Shown here piece by piece: positions 55,936-62,972 of a stretch of 64,000 nt of DNA. The position numbers and the translations under genes are program-made. The stretch's first letter is position 1; each line of letters begins with the position of its first letter. Source of the stretch: Nocardia sp. NBC_00416. Its GTDB lineage: Bacteria; Actinomycetota; Actinomycetes; Mycobacteriales; Mycobacteriaceae. The notes beneath the pieces were generated by a model. It saw only the letters and a list, made by a program, of their open reading frames with translations, did no database searches and had not been told where the DNA came from. The stretch spans positions 4,528,501 to 4,592,500 of the forward strand of contig NZ_CP107932.1 of NCBI RefSeq assembly GCF_036032445.1, given 5' to 3'.

Positions 55936-56190
55936 ATGGCCGAACGCATCGCCGGAAAGATATTCCGAAGCAGGGAAGAAGTGATCGCCTCCGGCGGGAA
56001 ACCGCTGACCGAGGAGGAACGGGACGCCGCCATAGCTCAGTTCGAAGACTGGGACAAGAACGTTCGCTCCAAAGCCGGCCCCGGCCCCGCCGCGGTCGGG
56101 GGAAAGTTTTCCGATGACCTCGCCGGAACCGAGTACGACCCCGATACCCCCGGCATTCCCGACCACATGCGCAAGGACCCCGGCCAGTAA
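55936..56190 (+). CDS. Candidate immunity protein or toxin-associated small protein
   Basis: This 84-residue acidic protein follows the toxin by 12 bases, with AGGAGG eight bases before its ATG, so the two are co-transcribed. It reads MAERIAGKIFRSREEVIASG and LTEEERDAAIAQFEDWDKNV, then a Gly/Pro-rich, disordered tail ending PGIPDHMRKDPGQ. No signal peptide or membrane helix is present, which fits a cytosolic protein. Immunity is inferred from position only, and I know of no family match. Confidence 0.6.
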   Translation: MAERIAGKIFRSREEVIASGGKPLTEEERDAAIAQFEDWDKNVRSKAGPGPAAVGGKFSDDLAGTEYDPDTPGIPDHMRKDPGQ

Positions 56191-56320
56191 GGACCGCCTC
56201 CTGCATACCTCGCCGAGCGCTCCAGGCCGAAGAAGCAGTCGGAAGCGCTGTCTGCCTACACCGACCCCTCGATGATTTGGGATGCCTGAGTAGTCAGGGC
56301 TCTGCTATCGTGAGAAGTGG

Positions 56321-56402
56321 AGCAGGAAGTCCTGGGTGCAAGCCCCAGCACGACACTGCGTAGTCGGTGTAGCTTAACGAGTAAAGCCCCTCTTTTCCTG
56401 CT
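56321..56402 (+). ncRNA. tRNA-like RNA with halves in permuted order (candidate)
   Basis: The 3' half of a tRNA appears to precede the 5' half. In order it shows GCAGG (56322-56326, anticodon-stem 3' strand), then AAGTC as a five-base variable loop. A perfect T arm CTGGG-TGCAAGC-CCCAG (56332-56348) follows, with T54, C56, A57, A58 and G53-C61 conserved but G at 55. CACGAC (56349-56354) and GTCGGTG (56363-56369) pair as an acceptor stem with one bulged G, closed by eight bases. TA follows as U8 and A9, then D arm GCTT-AACGAGTA-AAGC (56372-56387), and CCTGC (56397-56401), which pairs with GCAGG. The outer stem AGCAGGAA/TTCCTGCT is eight pairs. An extra stretch of about eight bases lies between D arm and anticodon stem, and no anticodon can be read. 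It may be degenerate. Confidence 0.35.
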
Positions 56403-56403
56403 A

Positions 56404-56432
56404 GAAGGCCGGTCCATACAGGGTCGGCCTTC
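56404..56432. terminator. Hairpin between convergent transcription units
   Basis: GAAGGCCG (56404-56411) and CGGCCTTC (56425-56432) pair perfectly. The hairpin lies directly downstream of the tRNA-like element on the plus strand and of the 56435 gene on the minus strand. It is well placed as a bidirectional terminator. Confidence 0.6.
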
Positions 56433-56434
56433 CA

Positions 56435-57100
56435 CTATTTGAGCGGGATGTCCCGAGCGGCCGCCTCCGCTTCGAGATCGGCCTCGTTCACTACGACAGC
56501 CGAGTAGTGAAAACGTCGCAGCCCAAGGACCGCACGGCGGCGAGCGCTCGGATTGAGCTGCCCTGACGTGGTGATCAAGCGGAGGACGGAGCGTTGATCG
56601 GGCTGACCGAGGAGTTCACGAAGGCGCTTGGGGCGCCAGCGCAGTTCACGGGCGAGGCCGGTGAGGGTGAGGGCGCCTTGGGTTTCGGCGATCTCGAACG
56701 CCTTGGCGAGCAGGGTCGGGATTTCGCCGGGATGGTAGGTGACGGGGTCGGCGCCGAGCATGCCGATCTCGTAGAGGTGGTGCAGGCGCTGAGCGCGGCG
56801 GGCCACAGCATCGGAGATGGCGCCGGTTTCGCGGGAGCGGTAGACCAGCGATTTGATCGACACGCCCCACTCGTGGCTGAGCTGTTCGAGGGCTTTGACG
56901 TCGAAGCGGCGCGGGACTTCTTGGAAGGCCACGGCCCGGTCGATCTCCGCAGCGGGTATCCCGTGGTCGAGCCATACGTTGCGATAGGGGCGGATATCCC
57001 GGCAGGGAAGACGCATCCCGTGCGTTTCGACGAAGTACCGGGCCCGGCGGCTCAGGCTTTCCGGCGTTCGAGGGGGCAGTGGCACTCGCGCGGCACTCAT
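56435..57100 (-). CDS. Truncated ImmA/IrrE-type (M78-like) protein lacking the HExxH site
   Basis: The 221-residue protein contains, from about residue 66, the C-terminal part of HTH/ImmA-IrrE proteins: DVKALEQLSHEWGVSIKSLVYRSRETGAIS, then HPGEIPTLLAKAFEIAE and ALTLTGLARELRWRPKRLRELLG. The zinc-peptidase HExxH helix and any N-terminal helix-turn-helix domain that usually precede this are missing. The first 65 residues (PLPPRTPESLSRRARYFVE) do not resemble them. It is probably a decayed or rearranged mobile-element regulator and not an active peptidase. A role in protein binding cannot be excluded. Confidence 0.6.
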   Translation of the reverse strand: MSAARVPLPPRTPESLSRRARYFVETHGMRLPCRDIRPYRNVWLDHGIPAAEIDRAVAFQEVPRRFDVKALEQLSHEWGVSIKSLVYRSRETGAISDAVARRAQRLHHLYEIGMLGADPVTYHPGEIPTLLAKAFEIAETQGALTLTGLARELRWRPKRLRELLGQPDQRSVLRLITTSGQLNPSARRRAVLGLRRFHYSAVVVNEADLEAEAAARDIPLK

Positions 57101-57336
57101 GAGCAGATAGCGAAGGTCGAACAGCGCGAACAGCGGAATCCGAGATCACCGATCATGATGCGGAGCCTAGATCGTGGCTCTCGGCGATCTGCGGCAGTCC
57201 GTAACCAGGTGCTGGTGACGTCAAATTTCACCGTCACGACTCACCTCGTATGGACCCGACGCGGTATCGGAATTCGCCGACGAACGACGTCGGAATTCGC
57301 TGGCACAACCACCGCGGGGTTGCCCGAACGCTGACG

Positions 57337-57813
57337 ATGAGAATGCGGCGGCGTAGCGTGCGGCCAGTGGTTTCTCCCGAGCACGCCCCGTCCAGCGCCC
57401 GCCCCACAGCCGCGATCTCCGACGCCGACACGGCCACGACGGTTGAGATCGAAGCCCTGTTCCGGACACTGGAATCCGCGTTGGAGGCCAAGGACGCAGC
57501 AGCCTTCGACCAGCCATTCACCGAAGACGTCGTTTTCATAACGCCGGCGGGCGCGATCTTCCGCGGCTGGGACGAACTGCACGGCTACCATCGCAAACGC
57601 CTGGGCGACAGCCCAGACGCGCGAGCCCACTTCGAGCTGCTCGCCCTGCGTCTCCTGACACCCGAACACGCAGTCGTCAACGTCGAGCAAACACTGCACA
57701 CCGCCGAATTCTCCGTCACCAACCGAGGCACCTGGGTCCTACTCAAGCGCAACGAGACATGGTGGGCCTGTTCGGTGCACAACACCAACATCGCCGGATC
57801 GGTCAAAGCCTGA
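57337..57813 (+). CDS. SgcJ/EcaC-like NTF2-fold (SnoaL-type) protein
   Basis: The recognisable domain is about 120 residues: TTVEIEALFRTLESALEAKDAAAFDQPFTEDVVFITPAGAIFRGWDELHGYH, then ARAHFELLALRLLTPEHAVVNVEQTL and ending GTWVLLKRNETWWACSVHNTNIAG. It is the cone-shaped NTF2-like fold used by small isomerases, hydratases and ketosteroid-isomerase relatives. The sequence does not reveal a substrate. The start is uncertain: ATG 57337 gives 158 residues, GTG 57367 is possible, and the frame is open to 57250 with no clear ribosome site anywhere. Confidence 0.75.
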   Translation: MRMRRRSVRPVVSPEHAPSSARPTAAISDADTATTVEIEALFRTLESALEAKDAAAFDQPFTEDVVFITPAGAIFRGWDELHGYHRKRLGDSPDARAHFELLALRLLTPEHAVVNVEQTLHTAEFSVTNRGTWVLLKRNETWWACSVHNTNIAGSVKA

Positions 57814-58107
57814 CCCACTGTCCGACGCTCGCCGCCAGATCGTCTTCTCGACCGACCCACTCGCTCGAAGCCTCGCTCGGCTTCCGAGATGGCCCTTCCT
57901 CGTCCGCTCAGTGGTGAGAGATATCCCCGGGGTTGCGATCTTGCGGCACTCCCGTGAGTGGGCCGGTGCTGCTCACTGTCCACCGTGTCGAGTCACCGGG
58001 TGAGGCAGATCACTATCCGGTTGTGTCACGGCTGCCGACTGCCGGTGTCGAAAGAGGTGTATCAGTCATCGACACCCGCCCACCGCAAAGGGCGCGAAGG
58101 GATCGGT
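57814..58107. other. Intergenic region before the dehalogenase
   Basis: About 290 bases have no gene. The stretch probably contains the promoter of the dehalogenase-sigma factor pair. No promoter of a known sigma class was recognised by eye. Confidence 0.45.
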
Positions 58108-59115
58108 ATGCGCAGGCACCTTCGCTCGGACACGCCCCATCCCGGTCGGCCGGTATCTCGACGGGCACTGCTCCGGGGGATCGCCGCGGGGATCGCCCTC
58201 GCCTCCTGCGGATGCGGGTCGCCCGACAAGAAAGGCCAGATAGTGAATACCGCAGAAGTTCTCGACTCGCACATGTCCTACACCGAAATCGGCGAGGGCA
58301 ACCCGCTCGTGTTCCTGCACGGCAACCCGAGCTCCTCGCATGCGTGGCGCAACATCCTGCCCCACATCTCCGAGGGGCGGCTGCTTGCGCCGGACCTCGT
58401 CGGCATGGGCACATCCGGTAAACCCGACATCGGCTACACCTTCGCCGACCACGCCCGCTACCTCGACGCCTGGTTCGACACCCTCGACCTCGACCGCGTC
58501 GTCCTCATCGGCCACGACTGGGGCGGCGCGCTCGCCTGCGACTGGGCCGCCCGTCACCCGGAAAGGGTGAGCGGACTGGCCTTCTTCGAAAGCATCATCA
58601 AACCGATGGCATGGGAGGAGCTCTCCCCGCAAGCACGCACCCGGTCCGAATCCATCCGGACCCCGGGCATCGGCGAGGAGATGGTGCTCGAGCAGGACCT
58701 GTTCATTCGCCAAGCCTTCACCGGGGGCGTCCTCGATCCCGTCGACGAGGCGGATCTACAGGCCTACCTCGCGCCTTACCCGACCCGGGAGAGTCGCCGG
58801 CCCATCCTCGCCTGGGCGCGACAGATACCGCTCGGCGGTGATCCCGCCGAGCTCGTCGCTCGCATCGAGGCCTACGACCGGTGGCTGGCGACCAGCACCG
58901 GCACACCGAAGCTGCTGATGACATTCGAAGGGTCCCCCACGCTGCTCATCGACGAAGCGGTGGCCGACTGGTGCCGACACCACATCGCGGCACTGGATGT
59001 CGTCGCTTGCGGCCGGGCCGGACATCACGCCGCCGAGGACCGACCCGACGAGATCGGCACCACGATCGACCGATGGTTGCAACGTCACGCCCTCACCGGA
59101 ACACAGCACCGATGA
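58108..59115 (+). CDS. Haloalkane dehalogenase-like hydrolase with export signal
   Basis: This 335-residue alpha/beta-hydrolase carries the catalytic pentad of DhaA-type haloalkane dehalogenases: Asn73 in HGNPSSS, nucleophile Asp137 with halide-binding Trp138 in GHDWGGA, Glu161 in FFESIIKPM, and His306 in GRAGHHAAEDRPDEIG. The reaction would be hydrolytic removal of halogen from alkyl halides. Unlike the usual cytosolic enzymes it starts with VSRRALLRGIAAGIALASCGCGS. This has a twin-arginine-like motif and a lipobox (LASC, Cys34), suggesting Tat export and lipid anchoring. ATG 58108 is chosen because it gives this signal and follows a GAAGGG ribosome site. The stop overlaps the sigma-factor start (ATGA), so the two genes are coupled. 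Confidence 0.85.
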   Translation: MRRHLRSDTPHPGRPVSRRALLRGIAAGIALASCGCGSPDKKGQIVNTAEVLDSHMSYTEIGEGNPLVFLHGNPSSSHAWRNILPHISEGRLLAPDLVGMGTSGKPDIGYTFADHARYLDAWFDTLDLDRVVLIGHDWGGALACDWAARHPERVSGLAFFESIIKPMAWEELSPQARTRSESIRTPGIGEEMVLEQDLFIRQAFTGGVLDPVDEADLQAYLAPYPTRESRRPILAWARQIPLGGDPAELVARIEAYDRWLATSTGTPKLLMTFEGSPTLLIDEAVADWCRHHIAALDVVACGRAGHHAAEDRPDEIGTTIDRWLQRHALTGTQHR

Positions 59116-60032
59116 CCATCGTTGCGCCCAGCCCGCCGCAGGTAGACGATCTATCGATGACCGACGACGCGCCGACCGGCCTCAGCTCAGTCGACCCGGG
59201 CGAGGTCGCGCTCGTAGCCGAAGCCATCGCCGGCGACGCCGGCGCGGCCGCCGAGGTGATGCGCAGACTGCAGGATCCGATCTACCGGCTGGCGCTTCGG
59301 ATGACCGGCCGGCGCGCCGACGCCGAGGACGCCACACAGGAGATTCTGCTGCGTGTGTTCACCCGGCTCGCCACGTGGCGCGGCGAGGCGAAACTGCTCA
59401 CCTGGGCGTACCGCATCGGCGTCAACCACCTGCTCAATCTACGAAGGCAGTCGCTACAGGAAGCGGCGCAGCTCAGTCTCGACGCCTTCGGTGACGCGCT
59501 GGCCGAGGGATGGGCAGCCGACCATCGGGAACCCGATGCGGAGCTACTCGCCACCGAAGTCCGCCTCCAGTGCAGCCAAGCGATGTTGCAGTGCCTGACC
59601 CGTGAGGAACGGATCGCGTTCGTTCTCGACGACGTGTTCGGTGTCGGATCCGCCGACGCTGCCTGGATTCTGGACCTCACACCCGCCACCTACCGAAAAC
59701 GTCTCGAACGGACCCGGAAGCGCCTGCGCGCATTCTTGACCTCGACCTGCGGCCACGCGAACGAGCAGGCCCGGTGTCGGTGTTCGCGGCGTATCGCCCA
59801 CGCCGTGTCCACCGGGCGAATAGATCAGCGGCAGCCGGAACTGGCCACCCACCCCGTCACCAGCGGAGGCCGCAGCGCCGCGGAAGCCGAACAGCAGATG
59901 ATCGCGCTGCACGACGCCGCGGCGGTGCTCCGCGTTCATCCGGACTATGCCTGCCCCGACACGAAAGTGAACGCCGTTGCCCGTCTCTTGAAATCCGGAC
60001 AGTTCTCCTTGCTGTCCGGCGAATCCGAGTAA
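59112..60032 (+). CDS. ECF-family RNA polymerase sigma factor
   Basis: The 306-residue protein starts at ATG 59112, overlapping the dehalogenase stop. Region 2 is visible as LQDPIYRLALRMTGRRADAEDATQEILLRVFTRLATWRGEAKLLTWAYRIGVNHLLNLRR. Region 4 is weaker: LTREERIAFVLDDVFGVGSADAAWILDLTPATYRKRLERTRKRLRAFL. A long C-terminal extension of about 100 residues begins CGHANEQARCRCSRRI, a Cys-rich segment that may bind metal or sense redox state. The C-terminal extension may replace an anti-sigma factor, because none is adjacent. Confidence 0.88.
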   Translation: MTIVAPSPPQVDDLSMTDDAPTGLSSVDPGEVALVAEAIAGDAGAAAEVMRRLQDPIYRLALRMTGRRADAEDATQEILLRVFTRLATWRGEAKLLTWAYRIGVNHLLNLRRQSLQEAAQLSLDAFGDALAEGWAADHREPDAELLATEVRLQCSQAMLQCLTREERIAFVLDDVFGVGSADAAWILDLTPATYRKRLERTRKRLRAFLTSTCGHANEQARCRCSRRIAHAVSTGRIDQRQPELATHPVTSGGRSAAEAEQQMIALHDAAAVLRVHPDYACPDTKVNAVARLLKSGQFSLLSGESE

Positions 60033-60162
60033 GTATCCGGCCGCGGTATCTTCTGGGCCGGACCACGACACCAAGGCATCACGCTCACCCTCACCGCCGT
60101 CGCACCCCTCGCACTCGGGCCGGCCACGCTCCAACACCGGACGAGAGGTCGGCAAACCATCG

Positions 60163-61128
60163 CTACTTTTCGGAAACCTCGGCGAATGCCTTGCGTAATG
60201 CGGCGGCGGCTTCGGATCGCGCCGCGGCGCTGACTTCGAACGGATGGCGCATGAACTCGTGGATCATTCCCGGGTAGCGGCGGACCTCGACCGGCACCCC
60301 GGCGCGGTCCAGTGCGGCGGCGTATTCTTCGCCCTCGTCCCGCAGCGCGTCGTATTCGGCGGTGATGACCAGCGCCGGCGGCAAGCCGGAGTGGTCGGTC
60401 GCCAGCAGCGGCGAGACACGCGGATCGAGCTTTTCCTCGTCGCCGCGCAGATAGTTGTCCATGAACCAGTGCTGGCCCGCGCGCGTGATGTTTCCGTACC
60501 TTCCGGCGAACTCCCGGATGCTGACATTGCTGCGCCGGAAATCCGTATCGGGATAGATGAGCAACTGGAAGGCCAGCGGTGGTCCCCCCAGATCGCGGGC
60601 CATATGCGTAACGACCGCGGCGAGGTTGCCCCCGGCGCTGTCACCGGCGACCGCGATCTTGTTCCCGTCGGCGCCGAAACCATCGGCGTGTCCGGCGACC
60701 CACTGCGTAGCGGCGAAACACACGTCCACTGCAGCGGGAAATTTGTGCTCCGGCGCCAAGGGATAGCCGACCGAGACGACGATGGCGGCGGCGCCGTTGG
60801 CGAGGCTACGGCACAGGCCGTCATGGGTGTCGAGATCACCGACGACGAACCCGCCCCCGTGGAAGAACACCAGAACCGGCAGCGGTGCCACGCCGGCCGG
60901 TGTGTAGATCCGGATCGGGACCTGGTGGCCCGCCAACGAGATGACACGGTCCTCGATCGCGGCGACCGGTTCCGGTTCACCGAGCAGCGGGATCTGGCGT
61001 CGCAGTCCCTCGCGTGCCTGCTCGGGCGTGAAGGTGTGCAGTTCCGCGAAGCCTGCGCGCGAGATCCGTTCCAGATAGGCCTGAACCTGAGGATGCAACC
61101 CCGTTGTGGGTGTATTCGCTGTGCTCAT
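60163..61128 (-). CDS. Alpha/beta-hydrolase, HSL-type esterase/lipase
   Basis: The 321-residue protein has the hormone-sensitive-lipase family signature HGGGF (residues 90-94, oxyanion hole) and nucleophile elbow GDSAGG with Ser164. Asp260 in AEYDALRDEG and His290 in PGMIHEF complete the triad. It would hydrolyse short- to medium-chain esters in the cytosol; no signal peptide is present. ATG 61128 (MSTANTPTTG) is preferred over 61143, which would lie in the promoter. It is divergent from a MerR-family gene across a perfect dyad, and so is probably regulated by it. Confidence 0.92.
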   Translation of the reverse strand: MSTANTPTTGLHPQVQAYLERISRAGFAELHTFTPEQAREGLRRQIPLLGEPEPVAAIEDRVISLAGHQVPIRIYTPAGVAPLPVLVFFHGGGFVVGDLDTHDGLCRSLANGAAAIVVSVGYPLAPEHKFPAAVDVCFAATQWVAGHADGFGADGNKIAVAGDSAGGNLAAVVTHMARDLGGPPLAFQLLIYPDTDFRRSNVSIREFAGRYGNITRAGQHWFMDNYLRGDEEKLDPRVSPLLATDHSGLPPALVITAEYDALRDEGEEYAAALDRAGVPVEVRRYPGMIHEFMRHPFEVSAAARSEAAAALRKAFAEVSEK

Positions 61129-61143
61129 GCAGCTATCCTGCAA

Positions 61144-61161
61144 CTTGAAGCATGGTTCAAG
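61144..61161. promoter_or_regulatory. MerR-type operator dyad
   Basis: CTTGAAGCATGGTTCAAG is a perfect dyad of six-base arms with a six-base spacer, placed in the 48-base divergent gap. This arrangement is typical of MerR-family operators between promoter elements. An AAGGAG ribosome site for the regulator follows at 61164-61169. Confidence 0.7.
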
Positions 61162-61176
61162 TCAAGGAGTGTTGGC

Positions 61177-61611
61177 GTGGAATTACTCGATATCGCCGAG
61201 GTGGCCGTCCGGTCCGGGTTGGCACCGTCGGCCCTGCGGTTCTACGAACGGCGCGGCCTCATCGACTCGGCCGGCCGCAACGGACTGCGCCGCACGTTCG
61301 AGCCCGCCGTACTCGATCGGCTGATGCTCATAGATTGTGCACGTGGAGCAGGTTTCACCCTGGCCCAGATCCAGCGGTTCCTGACCGCGACGCCGGACGA
61401 CACCGAATTACGCGCACACCTCGCGCGACGAGCGAGCCAACTCGACCACGACATAGCCCGGCTGACCCGCATGCGCGACAGTCTGCACCACGCAGCGACC
61501 TGCACCCACGAACCCTTGGTCGAATGCCCCCAGTTCAAATCGACCATCGCCGACACCGACAACGCGCGCGCAGCCTCGTCGACTCCAGCCGGCTTCACGG
61601 CCGCTGGGTAG
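61177..61611 (+). CDS. MerR-family transcriptional regulator
   Basis: From GTG 61177, eight bases after AAGGAG, the protein has 144 residues. The N-terminal winged helix reads LLDIAEVAVRSGLAPSALRFYERRGLIDSAGRNGLRRTFEPAVLDRL. A dimerisation helix follows (LARRASQLDHDIARLTRMRDSL), then a short tail with two cysteines (TCTHEPLVECPQF), as in SoxR-like and metal-binding members. Without the SoxR iron-sulphur CxCxxC pattern, Zn or another ligand is more likely. It probably controls the divergent esterase and itself. Confidence 0.9.
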   Translation: MELLDIAEVAVRSGLAPSALRFYERRGLIDSAGRNGLRRTFEPAVLDRLMLIDCARGAGFTLAQIQRFLTATPDDTELRAHLARRASQLDHDIARLTRMRDSLHHAATCTHEPLVECPQFKSTIADTDNARAASSTPAGFTAAG

Positions 61612-61800
61612 GTTCACCGGGCTGGGGTGAACGCGCTCGGGCGTCCGGAGCAGCGGCACGGACGGCACCGCACCGGTTCTTCCGGCAATCAGCGACGAGT
61701 ACTCGAACAAGTACTACGCGCAGGCACGCAATGTGGCCCCGCCGGCCGTCGGGCTCTGCGCATAGTGGAGGCGGGAACGGGGTTGGGTACGCTCGCCCAC

Positions 61801-62568
61801 GTGGACTGGCACGTCGCGGATCGAGAGCTGGTTTCGTGGCTCGGTACACCCGAAACTGATCTCGGATGGTGTGGGTACAAGATCGATTCGCGACCGGACG
61901 CGGTGTGGCTGCTGAATGCGATGTACGAGCACGAGTCGGGCTCCGCGGAACTCACCTACGACGAGGAGCGGCGGCAGCGGCTGTCTGCCGGACTCGAGCA
62001 GCCGATGGTGATCGCCGGCTTCGACCTCGATGCCGAGTCGGTCGTGATCGGCAACGACCTGGGCCGCTCCGAGCATCCCGGACCAGGCTGGAACAGACTG
62101 CGCTGGACCGAACTCGCGGCTCGGCTGGGCGAGTCGGCGGTCGTCGAGGGCCAGTACCCCAGTTTCCGCAGCCTGTCCGGCGCACACTCGAGCGGGAGTT
62201 GGCCGGTGAGTATCCGCCCGCCCGCCGAAGGCTCCCTCGATCGAGAGTCGTGGCAGACGCTGATCGACGTTCTGATCGCGTGGTCCCCGGGCGGCGCCGA
62301 CACCCCGTGCGTGGCGTACTTCGGCCCGGCGGTCAACGACGAGTTCGACACCGGCGTCACGGTCTCGGGCCCCCTCGGCGGCGCCGCGGTCCTGTACGAC
62401 CATCCGAGCGGCGTCGGCTCACCCTCGAATCTGTGGGCCGCCGACCGATCCTGGATCACCTGGTCCGATTGGGACCTCTGCGGCACCAAGGTGGTCGGCC
62501 CGACCGAGCTGATCGAGGCGCTCCGGGCGGCGCCGGAGCTCGAAGCGCTGCGCCTGCCCTGGTGCTGA
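61801..62568 (+). CDS. Uncharacterised protein
   Basis: I do not recognise this 255-residue protein. From GTG 61801 it begins VDWHVADRELVSWLGTPETDLGWCGYKIDSRPDAVWLLNAMYE and ends WSDWDLCGTKVVGPTELIEALRAAPELEALRLPWC. It is soluble, acidic and tryptophan-rich with no signal or membrane segment. It has the look of an intracellular actinobacterial protein with SUKH/SMI1-like or immunity-type architecture, but no defining motif is visible. The frame is open to 61627, but the extra sequence is Arg/Gly-rich and not protein-like. Confidence 0.65.
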   Translation: MDWHVADRELVSWLGTPETDLGWCGYKIDSRPDAVWLLNAMYEHESGSAELTYDEERRQRLSAGLEQPMVIAGFDLDAESVVIGNDLGRSEHPGPGWNRLRWTELAARLGESAVVEGQYPSFRSLSGAHSSGSWPVSIRPPAEGSLDRESWQTLIDVLIAWSPGGADTPCVAYFGPAVNDEFDTGVTVSGPLGGAAVLYDHPSGVGSPSNLWAADRSWITWSDWDLCGTKVVGPTELIEALRAAPELEALRLPWC

Positions 62569-62960
62569 CAGCTCGACGGCGGTAGCCGACCACCAGCCTC
62601 ATGGACCGAGCTGCCCGACCCCCGTCCTGGCGAAACCGTGCTGACTGCTCTCCATGGATGACGGGCAATCGATGTAGGCCGTGGGCCGCCTCGTGAACGC
62701 GGATTCCGGTGAGCTGGTTTGCGACGAGCCCGGGCATTCAGGGGCACACCTGCTTACCGGTCTCCGGCGGCGTGAACGTGGACGGCGCTGACGCATATCC
62801 CGGCGCCGAAGGACAACTCCGCGGCGGGCGCGATAGGCCGCCGCGGACAACAGCTCCCGCTGACCGGACCGCGGACGTATCAACCCGGCGGAATCGCCGG
62901 TACCGCGACCCGCCCCGGGTGATACTCCGAGTGGCCCCGACGCCGGGGGCCGTGGTGTGT
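62569..62960. other. Intergenic region before the MFS gene
   Basis: About 390 bases contain several short minus-strand frames, none with a recognisable domain or a good ribosome site. One reads QLTGIRVHEAAHGLHRLPVI and could be a decayed gene. No clear terminator or promoter was identified. Confidence 0.45.
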
Positions 62961-62972
62961 GAGGAGCTGGCG

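Larger units (their letters stand above)
56194..56434. other. Intergenic region containing a tRNA-like element and a hairpin
   Basis: No protein gene is seen. The region contains the hairpin CCTGA/TCAGG near 56285-56299, the tRNA-like element (56321-56402) and the GAAGGCCG/CGGCCTTC hairpin (56404-56432). The short frame before the RNA ends ALSAYTDPSMIWDA and could be the tail of a lost gene; I do not recognise it. Confidence 0.55.

Noticed and set aside
56280..56435. Two ordinary neighbouring tRNA genes instead of a permuted element
   Set aside because: Upstream of the T arm there is no matching 5' acceptor strand or D arm, and downstream of the D arm there is no T arm. The visible acceptor strands pair with each other.
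62456..62960. Minus-strand frames downstream of the uncharacterised gene, including one with HEAAH
   Set aside because: The frames overlap the preceding gene or lack ribosome sites, and HEAAH alone is not enough to claim a peptidase; it may be chance or a decayed remnant.
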